Source: Actinomycetes bacterium (GTDB lineage: Bacteria; Actinomycetota; Actinomycetes; Mycobacteriales; Mycobacteriaceae). From it: a stretch of 64,000 nucleotides of DNA. Position 1 is the first letter of the stretch, and the number at the start of each line of letters is the position of its first letter. This document shows positions 8,518 to 18,038 of the stretch, in pieces. Location: assembly GCA_023461275.1 (NCBI GenBank), contig JAEYMI010000076.1, positions 81,904 through 145,903 on the forward strand, read 5' to 3'. The notes below the pieces were generated by a model. That model was given only the letters and a program-made list of their open reading frames with translations. It had not been told where the DNA came from and searched no databases. Made by a program: the position numbers and the translations under genes.

Positions 8518-9936
8518 GTGACGGTGAGTGGTCGCGTGCGTGCTGTGCTGGGTGTTCCGGCGGTGATCGCTGCGCTGGTAGTGGGCGTGTTGGTGTCGTC
8601 GGCCGGGGTGGCGGCTGCGCTGCCGACCGGTTCGTCGGATGGTTCGTCGGGATCCTCGAGCGGGTCCGCCGGTGGATCCTCGGACGGGTATCCGGCGTTC
8701 TATCGCACACCGACCGGTCCGCTGCCGCCGGCGGGCACCCTGATCCGGGCGCAGCCGATGCCGACCTTCCTCACGCTACCGACGTCGTCGGGTCCGGTGC
8801 CGGCGAAGGCAACCCGCATCATGTACAGCTCCACCGACGCCAACAATCACCTCGTCGCGGTCACCGGTTACTTCCTGCAGCCCGCGCGTCAGGCTGCCGG
8901 TCCCCGCAAGATCGTCGCCTACGGTCCCGGTGCACACGGTCAGGGTGATCAGTGTGCGCCGTCGCGGGTGCTGGAATCGATCAATCTGGCACCGCCCGGC
9001 GGACCGATGGCCGAGATCGAGTCGTTGATCACGTACACGATGGTGGCCAAGGGGTATTCGGTGGTCAGTACCGATTACATGGGTTTGGGCACGCCCGGCG
9101 TGCACACCTTCGGTGTTCGGGTGGATCAGGCAAACGCGGTGATCGATTCAGCGCGAGCAGTTTTCGGCCTTCCCGAAGTGCGCGACGACAGCAAGGTGGC
9201 GCTGGCGGGTTATTCGCAGGGGGGTGGCGCGGTGGCCGCGGCCGCCGAGCAGCTGCCGACCTACGCACCCGATCTCGCGTCGAAGGTCGTCGGCATCTAC
9301 GCCGGCGGAATCCCGGCGAATCTTCGGTCACTGCTGAACTTCCTCGACGGTCACCGTTTCGGCGGGATGGTCGGTCTCACCATCAACGGGCTGATGGCCC
9401 GCTATCCCGATATGGCGCGCGAGATCAGGCCGCTGCTGAATCCGTTCGGTACCGGCCTCCTCGATACGATGTCGAACTTCTGCCTGGTGGGGGTCTCGGC
9501 GCTCGGATCACCGCAGAGTCGGTTCTGGACCAAGAGTCTCCGGCCCGTGGGATACCTCGTCGATACGCATCCCGATATCCGCAAGCGGGTGGCCGAGCAG
9601 ACCGTCGGGCTGCGTCGTCCGATGGACGTGCCGGTGCTGATCTCGTCGAATCCAGTCGACCCGACGGTGCCGATGTCGCAGGGTGATGTGTTGTTCCGCA
9701 TGTGGTGCGGCACCCACCCGAAGTCGCTGGAGTACCGGCGGATCAACTTCCCGATCATCGGTCGCACCACGTTCGGTCACGTCGCCGGTGGTGTCGCGGC
9801 ATACAACGAGATCTTCTTCTGGCTCAAGGACCGCTTCGACGGCAAGCCCACGATCCCCGGATGCCGCAACCGGCCCGGGATCACCAATGGAATGTTCGCG
9901 GGAACCGGATCCAGCAACAGCTCGACGGGTTCGTGA
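8518..9936 (+). CDS. Secreted lipase, LIP family (first of tandem pair)
   Basis: 472 residues from GTG 8518, preceded by GGGGGGAAA. A Sec signal peptide ends near AAALP and is followed by a Ser/Gly-rich stretch (residues about 40-60). The alpha/beta-hydrolase core has the nucleophile elbow AGYSQGG, a putative acid residue in SSNPVDPTVP and a putative His in TTFGHVAGG. This is the arrangement of PF03583-type secretory lipases, which hydrolyse triacylglycerols or other esters outside the cell. The next gene is a close tandem paralogue 32 bases downstream. Confidence 0.85.
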   Translation: MTVSGRVRAVLGVPAVIAALVVGVLVSSAGVAAALPTGSSDGSSGSSSGSAGGSSDGYPAFYRTPTGPLPPAGTLIRAQPMPTFLTLPTSSGPVPAKATRIMYSSTDANNHLVAVTGYFLQPARQAAGPRKIVAYGPGAHGQGDQCAPSRVLESINLAPPGGPMAEIESLITYTMVAKGYSVVSTDYMGLGTPGVHTFGVRVDQANAVIDSARAVFGLPEVRDDSKVALAGYSQGGGAVAAAAEQLPTYAPDLASKVVGIYAGGIPANLRSLLNFLDGHRFGGMVGLTINGLMARYPDMAREIRPLLNPFGTGLLDTMSNFCLVGVSALGSPQSRFWTKSLRPVGYLVDTHPDIRKRVAEQTVGLRRPMDVPVLISSNPVDPTVPMSQGDVLFRMWCGTHPKSLEYRRINFPIIGRTTFGHVAGGVAAYNEIFFWLKDRFDGKPTIPGCRNRPGITNGMFAGTGSSNSSTGS

Positions 9937-9968
9937 TGCTCGTCAACAAGAAGTACGGGGGAGCAGGC

Positions 9969-11393
9969 ATGAGCGGGACGGTTATGAAGGGGAGTGGGCC
10001 GATGCGGCGTTGGACACAGGTACTGGTGGTGGTGATCGCCTCGGTGGCGGCACTGGCGTCGACGGTGACGACGGCGTCGGCCTTGCCGGCCGGCTCGTCT
10101 GGTGGTTCCTCGGACGGGTCGTCGGGCGGCATCGACCTGTCGTTCTACCAAGCGCCGAGAGGTCCGCTGCCGCCGGCCGGAACGTTGATCAAGGCCAAGC
10201 CGATCCGGACGTTCTTCCAGCTTCCGACCCGCAACGGGCCGGTGCCCGCCAAGGCGACGCTGATCATGTACAGCACCACCAACGGCTTGGGCAAGGTCGT
10301 TCCGGTCACCGGGTACTACCTCGAGCCGTCCAAGCCGTGGGCCGGCGGGGGAGCGCGGCCGATCATCTCCTACGGTCCCGGCGCGCACGGTCAGGGTGAC
10401 AGTTGCGCGCCGTCGCGCGTGCTGCAGTCGGTGACGCTGGCACCAGGTGGGCCGATGGCCGAGATCGAGTCGGCGATCACCTTCGACCTCGTCTCGCGCG
10501 GTTATGGCCTGGTCTCCACTGACTACATCGGGCTGGGCATGCCCGGTGTGCACACCTTCGGTATGCGCGTCGATCAGGCCGATGCGGTGATCGACGCCGG
10601 CCGGGCCGTGTTCGGTCTGCCCGGGGTGGATCCGGATAGCAAGGTTGCGCTTGCCGGGTATTCCCAAGGCGGGCAGGCGATGTCGGGCGCGGCCGAACTG
10701 CTGGAGTCGTATGCGCCGGAGTTCTCGCGCAAGGTCGTCGGCATCTATGCGGGCGGTATCCCGGCCGACCTTCGCAAGGTGACCGCGTTCCTCGACGGAC
10801 GGCGCCTCGGCGGTGCTGGCGGCCTGGCCATCAATGGCGCGATGGCGTTGTATCCCGATTGGGCACAACATATTCCGAAGATCTTCAACGCCTACGGCAA
10901 CGCCTTGATGAAGTGGCTGTCGAATCAGTGCATCGTGAGCGTGTCCGCGCTGGGCTCACCGAAGACCAAGGACTGGACCAAGAGTGGCAAGTCTTTCGGC
11001 TACCTGATGGATACCGATCCGATTTTGCATCGTCGGGTCATCGAACAGACCATCGGCTTGCGCAAGCCCGCAGCGGTTCCGATCCTGTTGTCGTCCAACC
11101 CGGTTGACCCCACCGTACCGCCGCTCGGCGGCGATGATGTGTTCCGCAGCTGGTGCGCCAAGGGCCCGAAGTCTGTGGAGTACCGCACCATCGCCTTCCC
11201 GGTGCTCGGCGGTACCGCGGCCGGTCACATCGCCGGTGGCGCCGCAGGTTTCCAGGAAGCGATCAAGTGGATCGGTGACCGGTTCGCCGGCAAGCCCGCC
11301 GCTGTCGGATGCCTGCGACGACCCGGGGTGTCGAACGGATTGGCCGCCGGATCGAGCGGTGGCGGTTCGAGTAGCGGATCGCTCGGGTCATAG
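9969..11393 (+). CDS. Secreted lipase, LIP family (second of tandem pair)
   Basis: 474 residues from ATG 9969, which follows GGGGGAGC at good spacing; an ATG at 9936 overlaps the previous stop but lacks that site. It has the same plan as its neighbour: signal peptide, short Gly/Ser segment, FYQAPRGPLPPAGT opening, AGYSQGGQA nucleophile, LSSNPVDPTVP and TAAGHIAGG. It ends in a Gly/Ser-rich tail. The two genes clearly arose by tandem duplication and are probably co-transcribed. Substrate preference cannot be read from the sequence. Confidence 0.85.
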   Translation: MSGTVMKGSGPMRRWTQVLVVVIASVAALASTVTTASALPAGSSGGSSDGSSGGIDLSFYQAPRGPLPPAGTLIKAKPIRTFFQLPTRNGPVPAKATLIMYSTTNGLGKVVPVTGYYLEPSKPWAGGGARPIISYGPGAHGQGDSCAPSRVLQSVTLAPGGPMAEIESAITFDLVSRGYGLVSTDYIGLGMPGVHTFGMRVDQADAVIDAGRAVFGLPGVDPDSKVALAGYSQGGQAMSGAAELLESYAPEFSRKVVGIYAGGIPADLRKVTAFLDGRRLGGAGGLAINGAMALYPDWAQHIPKIFNAYGNALMKWLSNQCIVSVSALGSPKTKDWTKSGKSFGYLMDTDPILHRRVIEQTIGLRKPAAVPILLSSNPVDPTVPPLGGDDVFRSWCAKGPKSVEYRTIAFPVLGGTAAGHIAGGAAGFQEAIKWIGDRFAGKPAAVGCLRRPGVSNGLAAGSSGGGSSSGSLGS

Positions 11394-11909
11394 CCCGGCG
11401 GGCGGGGGGTCAGTCGGGTAGGTCCTCGCCGTTTGCGCGTCGGTTCCGGTGACACAGCCTCGGTAGGAGAGGAACTCCGGACCGATAGTTGTCGCGGTGA
11501 CGCTCTCTCACCGAGGCTGGGTCACGGCTGCTCGTCGCTGCTGAGTGGGCCTCGATACGCGTCGGGCCCGCTGCGCTCGCGCGTCGCTACTCGGCCAGCG
11601 TGGGTGCTGATCGAGTGGTACCGAGCGAAGCGAGGCACGGTATCGAGATCCAGGTCCGGGGGTTCCCCGGGTGGCCGCAGCCGTCGTCCGCGGGCGTGAT
11701 CGCCGGGCGCCGGGGTGCGGCCACGCCGGGTTTCTCCCCGCGCGCCTGTTTCTGTATTCAGTTCTCAAAGATCGCGGGACAGCTGGTGGTGTCTGCTGTC
11801 CTTCAGGTGAGTCTGTGTGGGCCGGGCCCGGTGGCGGACCCGCCGGGCTTGGTCGGTGGCGCCCGGGATCGTGCCTGCGGGGTCAGCCGGCCAACGCGGC
11901 GCGCGGTGA
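11394..11909. other. Non-coding stretch between lipase and HNH genes
   Basis: About 516 bases with no convincing gene. It contains the imperfect palindromic repeat at 11551-11648 described separately. The rest is GC-rich; reading frames present here have no family resemblance, ribosome site or neighbour relation. The two flanking genes converge here, so 3' ends and a terminator are expected. Confidence 0.5.
11551..11648. repeat. Imperfect palindromic intergenic repeat
   Basis: The outer arms CTCGATAC and GTATCGAG (ending at 11647) and inner parts such as CTACTCGGCCAGC and GCTGATCGAGTGG pair with each other around about 11605. The internal sequence is rich in alternating GCTCGC/GAGCGAAGCGAG. 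A shorter relative sits at 41799-41855. Repeats of this appearance are spread between genes in Gordonia and Rhodococcus genomes (recollection, not searched). Confidence 0.6.
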
Positions 11910-13220
11910 TCATGCGGCGACGTCGTCGAGTCGCATGGTTCGGCGATGATAGGACCGCAATGGTTGCCGTGTCGGATCCACCGACACGGGTGGGATGAGC
12001 CAGGGGTGGCGGTCGTGACCCATCACGATGCCCCACCCATCGTTATGCACTGCGGCGTGGCACGACGAGCAGAGCAGGCACCCGTTATCCAACGACGTTT
12101 TCCCACCATCCATCCAATGGGCGATGTGATGACCCTCAGTACGCGATGCGTGCGCACCGCATTTGATGCAGCCACCATCGCGCACCACTAATGCTTTACG
12201 CAGTTTCCCGGTGAACAATCGACGCTCATCCGACACCGTCACCGGAACAACCTCTCCGTCGACGGTGAATTCGGTGACCACCGAATCACACGACAACAGT
12301 TTCGCGGTCCGCTCGGTCACCGACCCCAGAAACGCGAACCGCGCATTCTCCGGCGCATCCACCGGGTACATCAGTGACACATGCGTGTTCGGCGCCCCGA
12401 CCAACGTGGTGTCCGCGCGCGCTAATGCGTCGAGTGCGGCTTCCAACCCGTCAGCCCGGATCTGTCCGGGGGTGCGGGCATCACGACTGCCGTCGGGTTC
12501 CGGGCGTGGCTGGGCGAACGCGGTGATCGTGGTCAGCAGTTTCTCCGCGATCACCACATCCAAGTCACCCCGCACGGTGGAGCGTCCGTCGGGTTCACGA
12601 GTGATGGTGAACGCATTGATCCGCCGATCCTCTGAGGCCGGCACCCGCGGCACCACACCCTCAGCACCCTCACCCTCACCAGCCTCGGCGTCGTCGGCAT
12701 TAGCGTCGGTGTCGTCAACGGCCAGGCCATTGCCGGTGGCACGCGCGAACTCGGAGATCACCGCCGGTGTGGCACCCGAGACCGCTTGCGCGAGAAGCGC
12801 GGTCATCGTCGCATCACGAACGTCGCCATCGAGGGGTTCCCCGACCCGTGTCTCGATGTGGTGGAAGCCTTTGATGACCGCATCGGCATGCTCGCTCGAG
12901 ATGCCACCCAGTTCGGTGTGCCCACCGATCATCGGCAGAGTCGCCGCACCCTGCCCGACCCGCAGCCAGCGTGATGCGACCGCCGGCGCCGCCCCACACC
13001 CGATCAACATTTCGACCGGACGCTGACCGCGTTTCTTCGCGATCCCCCGACGCTCCACCACCGCCGCCAACACCGAGGCGTGATGGTCGACGAGATTGCG
13101 GATCGTCGACAACTCACACAGTGCAGAAACAATGTCATCGCCGATAACGACGCGGTCGTCGGCGACACAGTGGTCGAGGTCGACGTCGATGAGTGCGGTG
13201 GTGATATCCCCCAGAGTCAT
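11910..13220 (-). CDS. DUF222 / HNH endonuclease domain protein (13E12 repeat family)
   Basis: 436 residues. The N-terminal two-thirds matches the DUF222 pattern of mycobacterial 13E12 (REP13E12-type) proteins. The C-terminal HNH module is clear: CIKCG, then EGHHIAHW with the catalytic His pair, a conserved LDNGCLLCSSCH segment, and HNDGW. Two CxxC pairs probably bind zinc. Such genes are multicopy in mycolic-acid actinobacteria and may be mobile or domesticated nuclease elements; their function is unsettled. There is an Asp/Glu/Ala-rich linker near residues 160-185. The ATG at 13220 follows AT-rich DNA. Confidence 0.85.
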   Translation of the reverse strand: MTLGDITTALIDVDLDHCVADDRVVIGDDIVSALCELSTIRNLVDHHASVLAAVVERRGIAKKRGQRPVEMLIGCGAAPAVASRWLRVGQGAATLPMIGGHTELGGISSEHADAVIKGFHHIETRVGEPLDGDVRDATMTALLAQAVSGATPAVISEFARATGNGLAVDDTDANADDAEAGEGEGAEGVVPRVPASEDRRINAFTITREPDGRSTVRGDLDVVIAEKLLTTITAFAQPRPEPDGSRDARTPGQIRADGLEAALDALARADTTLVGAPNTHVSLMYPVDAPENARFAFLGSVTERTAKLLSCDSVVTEFTVDGEVVPVTVSDERRLFTGKLRKALVVRDGGCIKCGAHASRTEGHHIAHWMDGGKTSLDNGCLLCSSCHAAVHNDGWGIVMGHDRHPWLIPPVSVDPTRQPLRSYHRRTMRLDDVAA

Positions 13221-13461
13221 GCATCCAGGCTATATCGAACACGCATTCGAAGCAATATCTACCAGCATATTTGTGGACAATTCGCGCTAGCACACGACAC
13301 TGACAAAAATGGTCACATGAAATCGGCATCGCCCATTCTGTGGATCATTTCTACGCGCAACAAGTATTGGAGCATTCACCAGACAACAACAGTCACCCAA
13401 ACCCCACGTTATCCACAAAATGCGGTGTGCTGCTGACCTGCGCTACCGGTACAACAGATGG
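13221..13461. other. AT-rich region upstream of the HNH gene
   Basis: About 240 bases that are visibly poorer in GC than everything around them (for example 13250-13420, with ACAAGTATTGG, ACAACAACAG and two TTATCCACA-like words). No gene is supported here. It probably holds promoters for the divergent HNH and EamA genes. The composition break is also what one expects at the edge of acquired DNA. Confidence 0.4.
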
Positions 13462-14322
13462 GTGACACGCCATGCCCACGGTTGGTTCGCTCCGGCGCTG
13501 ATGCTCGTCGGGGGTACCTCGATGTACCTCGGCGCGGCGATCGCGGTGATGTTGTTCGAGACGATCCCGCCCGCCGGAGTCGCGTGGATGCGCATCGCGG
13601 GTGCGGCGATCGTTCTGCTCGCATGGGTGCGGCCCGGGCGTGCGGCGTGGCGTCGTGACCGGCTGATACTCGCCGGCGTGTTCGGAATGACAACTGCCGT
13701 GATGAATGTGGCGTTCTACGAGGCGTTGGCCAGACTGCCGCTCGGCACAACGGTGGCGTTGGAGTTTCTCGGGCCGATCGTGGTGGCGGCGCTCGGATCA
13801 CGAACTCGGCGAGACGTGTTCGCGCTCGGACTGGCCATTATCGGGGTGGTGTTGATCGTCGACGTCCGGTGGTCGGGGACTCCGGCGGGTGTCGGGTTCG
13901 CGCTATTGGCGGCGCTGTGCTGGGCCGGCTACATCGTGGCCGGTAAACGGGTGGCGCAGCGCGGGGCGGGCATCGAGGATCTGACCACCGGATTCGTGGT
14001 GGCCACTGTCGTCCTGTCTCCGTTGGTTCTGACGCTGCGACCGGTCGTCGCGCCGGGGGCGAACACCGCCTGGCTGGTGGCTCTGGGCGTCGGACTCGGC
14101 GTGGCATCGACGGCGATTCCTTATGCGCTGGACCAGGTCATCTTGCGATCGGTGGGTCAGGCGCGTTTCGCACTGCTGCTGGCGCTGTTGCCGGTGACCG
14201 CGTCCGTCGTCGGATTTGTTGTGCTCCAACAGGTTCCGCATCCGTCCGAGCTCGCCGGGATTGTCGCGGTGGCCGTCGCGGTCGCAGTGCGATCGGCCGA
14301 TGTTGCAGACCCTGCACGCTGA
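13462..14322 (+). CDS. EamA/RhtA-type drug/metabolite exporter
   Basis: About 286 residues with ten predicted membrane helices made of two EamA repeats. The conserved pieces include FYEALARLPLGTTVALEFLGP, typical of RhtA/YdcZ-like amino-acid exporters, and a second-half motif PYALDQVILRSVGQARFALLLALLPV. It probably exports threonine/homoserine-like compounds or other metabolites. I prefer GTG 13462 because the family begins close to the first helix; ATG 13420 would add 14 residues. The stop is 7 bases from the convergent TetR gene. Confidence 0.8.
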   Translation: MTRHAHGWFAPALMLVGGTSMYLGAAIAVMLFETIPPAGVAWMRIAGAAIVLLAWVRPGRAAWRRDRLILAGVFGMTTAVMNVAFYEALARLPLGTTVALEFLGPIVVAALGSRTRRDVFALGLAIIGVVLIVDVRWSGTPAGVGFALLAALCWAGYIVAGKRVAQRGAGIEDLTTGFVVATVVLSPLVLTLRPVVAPGANTAWLVALGVGLGVASTAIPYALDQVILRSVGQARFALLLALLPVTASVVGFVVLQQVPHPSELAGIVAVAVAVAVRSADVADPAR

Positions 14323-14329
14323 TTCAACT

Positions 14330-14935
14330 TCATGGGTTACGTCCGGACTCGACCGTGCGCTCGACCAGGTCGATGACAAGCGCGTCGATATCCACCCTGG
14401 CCACGTCCGATATCGGTTCCAAAGCTCGATTCGACGCGAGCACTGCCACGCCATGCATTGCCGACCACATTCGGAGCGTGCTCTCCCATGAACTCGTAGT
14501 GGTTTCGCTGGTGGCTTGTGCGACAACCGATCTGAGGCGCTCGATCAGCGGAACTGTGGCGGACCGGAGATTCTCGCCGGCCCCGTCGAGCAGGTCGTGG
14601 CGGAACATGAGCTCGAACATCGCGCGTCGTTCGCAGGCGAACGCGACGTACGCACGGGCAGCGTCCACCAGACGAGTTGACGCAGGTGTCGATTCGTCAC
14701 CGAGGATCGGATCGATGAGGCCGATGAGGTCTTCGATGCCGGTCCGTGCAATCGCGGCAAGTAGCGCGCGATGGGTGGGGAAGTAGCGCCTGGGAGCGCC
14801 GTGCGAGACGCCGGCTCGGCGGGTTATCGCACGCAGGCCGACTGCTTCGAGGCCGTCGGCGTCGACGATCTCGACGCCGGCCCGCACCAGCCGCACTCGC
14901 GTGTCCTCAGTAGGGACCTGCTCGTCATGCACCAC
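14330..14935 (-). CDS. TetR family transcriptional regulator
   Basis: About 201 residues. The N-terminal helix-turn-helix reads VGLRAITRRAGVSHGAPRRYFPTHRALLAAI, typical of TetR proteins; the rest is a helical ligand domain. In-frame starts exist at 14968 and 14953, but these codons lie inside or between two operator-like palindromes, so a GTG at 14935 or 14932 is more credible. The gene faces an acyltransferase gene, so the regulator probably controls both promoters. The ligand is unknown. Confidence 0.8.
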   Translation of the reverse strand: MVHDEQVPTEDTRVRLVRAGVEIVDADGLEAVGLRAITRRAGVSHGAPRRYFPTHRALLAAIARTGIEDLIGLIDPILGDESTPASTRLVDAARAYVAFACERRAMFELMFRHDLLDGAGENLRSATVPLIERLRSVVAQATSETTTSSWESTLRMWSAMHGVAVLASNRALEPISDVARVDIDALVIDLVERTVESGRNP

Positions 14936-14975
14936 GAAGACAGTGTCTACCATTGTGCGGGTAGACATTGTCTAC
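14936..14975. promoter_or_regulatory. Twin TetR-type operators between divergent genes
   Basis: 14961-14975 is a perfect 7-1-7 palindrome, GTAGACATTGTCTAC. 14936-14950 is a second copy, GAAGACAGTGTCTAC, with one mismatch in its left arm. Their centres are 25 bp apart. They lie directly upstream of the TetR gene's probable start and in the promoter zone of the divergent acyltransferase, as expected for an autoregulated TetR pair. Confidence 0.75.
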
Positions 14976-15023
14976 GGCTAGGGCGATGTGGAGCGTAGTG
15001 ATCCACGGCAGGAGTGTCCGGAA

Positions 15024-15674
15024 ATGTGGTATTCGCTGTTCAAGGCGCTGATCGGTCCTGTTCTGGTAGCGCTCTGCCGACCCCGGGTGGTCGGCGTGGA
15101 GGGGGTGCCTCACGACGGTCCGGTCATCCTCGCCGCGAACCACTGCTCGTTCGTCGACTCGCTGCTCATCTGCTTGGTGGTGCCGCGACAAGTCACGTTC
15201 GTCGCAAAAAGTGAGTACTTCGATGGCACCGGCGTCCGGGGCCGGTTGAGGAGCTTGTTCTTCCGAGTCGCGGGCCAGATCCCCGTCGATCGGCGCGGCG
15301 CTGAACATGCCGAGGTTGCCTTGAATGCCGCGAAAGGTGTTCTTCGTCGCGGTGGAGTGTGGGCGATCCACCCCGAAGGAACCAGAACATCAGGTGCCGT
15401 CGTCCATCGCGGCCGAACCGGAGCGATGCGGGTGGCCGCCGAGACCGGGGTCTGCGTGGTCCCGGTCGGAATCCGCGGTAGCGCGGGCGTGACGCCGCCC
15501 GGTGCCAGAATCTGGCGTCCCTCTCGCGTCTCGGTGGTATTCGGCCGGCCGCGGCCGGCGAGCGCCTACGGAAGCGAATGTCGTTGCGCTACTGATCAAT
15601 TGATGGCTGAAGTGGCTGTGCTGGCGGGACTTGAGTATGTCGATGACTACTACCGGAACCGCTCGGCCCATTGA
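15024..15674 (+). CDS. 1-acyl-glycerol-3-phosphate acyltransferase family protein (PlsC)
   Basis: 216 residues. It carries the catalytic NHCSFVDS (HX4D) motif near residue 45, FFRVAGQIPVDR around residue 80 and HPEGTRT near residue 117. These are blocks I, II and III of PlsC-type lysophospholipid acyltransferases, which transfer an acyl group in phospholipid synthesis at the membrane. ATG 15024 is preceded by AGGAG at workable spacing; an in-frame ATG at 14988 lacks one. Probable control by the neighbouring TetR protein comes from the shared operator region. Confidence 0.85.
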   Translation: MWYSLFKALIGPVLVALCRPRVVGVEGVPHDGPVILAANHCSFVDSLLICLVVPRQVTFVAKSEYFDGTGVRGRLRSLFFRVAGQIPVDRRGAEHAEVALNAAKGVLRRGGVWAIHPEGTRTSGAVVHRGRTGAMRVAAETGVCVVPVGIRGSAGVTPPGARIWRPSRVSVVFGRPRPASAYGSECRCATDQLMAEVAVLAGLEYVDDYYRNRSAH

Positions 15675-15690
15675 TCTGACGTTCTCGGCC

Positions 15691-15867
15691 TCAGGCGGCC
15701 CGCGCCTTCTTCAACGCCTTCGAGAGCTTCTTCTTCGACATATCACCGGTATCGAGTTTGCTCATCCGGTTGATGACGACCGGGCAGCGCACGCACCGTG
15801 TCGAGCTCCGGCAGCACTTCTTCTTCGGCTTCAGCCCGGAAACCTTCGCCGGATTGACCTTGCCCAT
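15691..15867 (-). CDS. Small basic Cys-containing protein (58 residues)
   Basis: A short frame starts at ATG 15867 and reads MGKVNPAKVSGLKPKKKCC, followed by a CVRC pair, an NRMSKLDTGDMSKKKL segment and a Lys/Ala-rich tail ending ARAA. One third of the residues are Lys/Arg, and four Cys (CC and CxxC) could bind a metal. Strong amino-acid patterning and its place between acyltransferase and typA support a real gene. I recall similar short proteins of unknown function in related actinobacteria. RNA binding or a zinc-ribbon role is a guess. Confidence 0.6.
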   Translation of the reverse strand: MGKVNPAKVSGLKPKKKCCRSSTRCVRCPVVINRMSKLDTGDMSKKKLSKALKKARAA

Positions 15868-16060
15868 CACCGATCACCGCCCATCTCGCATCACCCACGG
15901 AAGCCAGCCTAGCCTTGCCTCTTGTAGCTGTGATCGCGGTCTCACCGCCGCACCCGATACCCTGTACAGGTTGACCGCCGATCATCCCGATGGATCTGCG
16001 GCGCCAGTCCATGCCTGCGGCCACCTGAATAGCGGTCGCACCAGCACGAAAGAGAGCTCA

Positions 16061-17971
<1,911 letters not shown>

Positions 17972-18038
17972 GGTCCGTAAGCTCGAAACCGTCGACGGGG
18001 TGAAGGTGACAGGGCGGGGCAGAAGGGTGGGAGGACAG

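Noticed and set aside
11433..11998. Several plus-strand frames in the lipase/HNH gap
   Set aside because: No ribosome sites, no recognisable domain, and they cross the palindromic repeat and the HNH 3' end.
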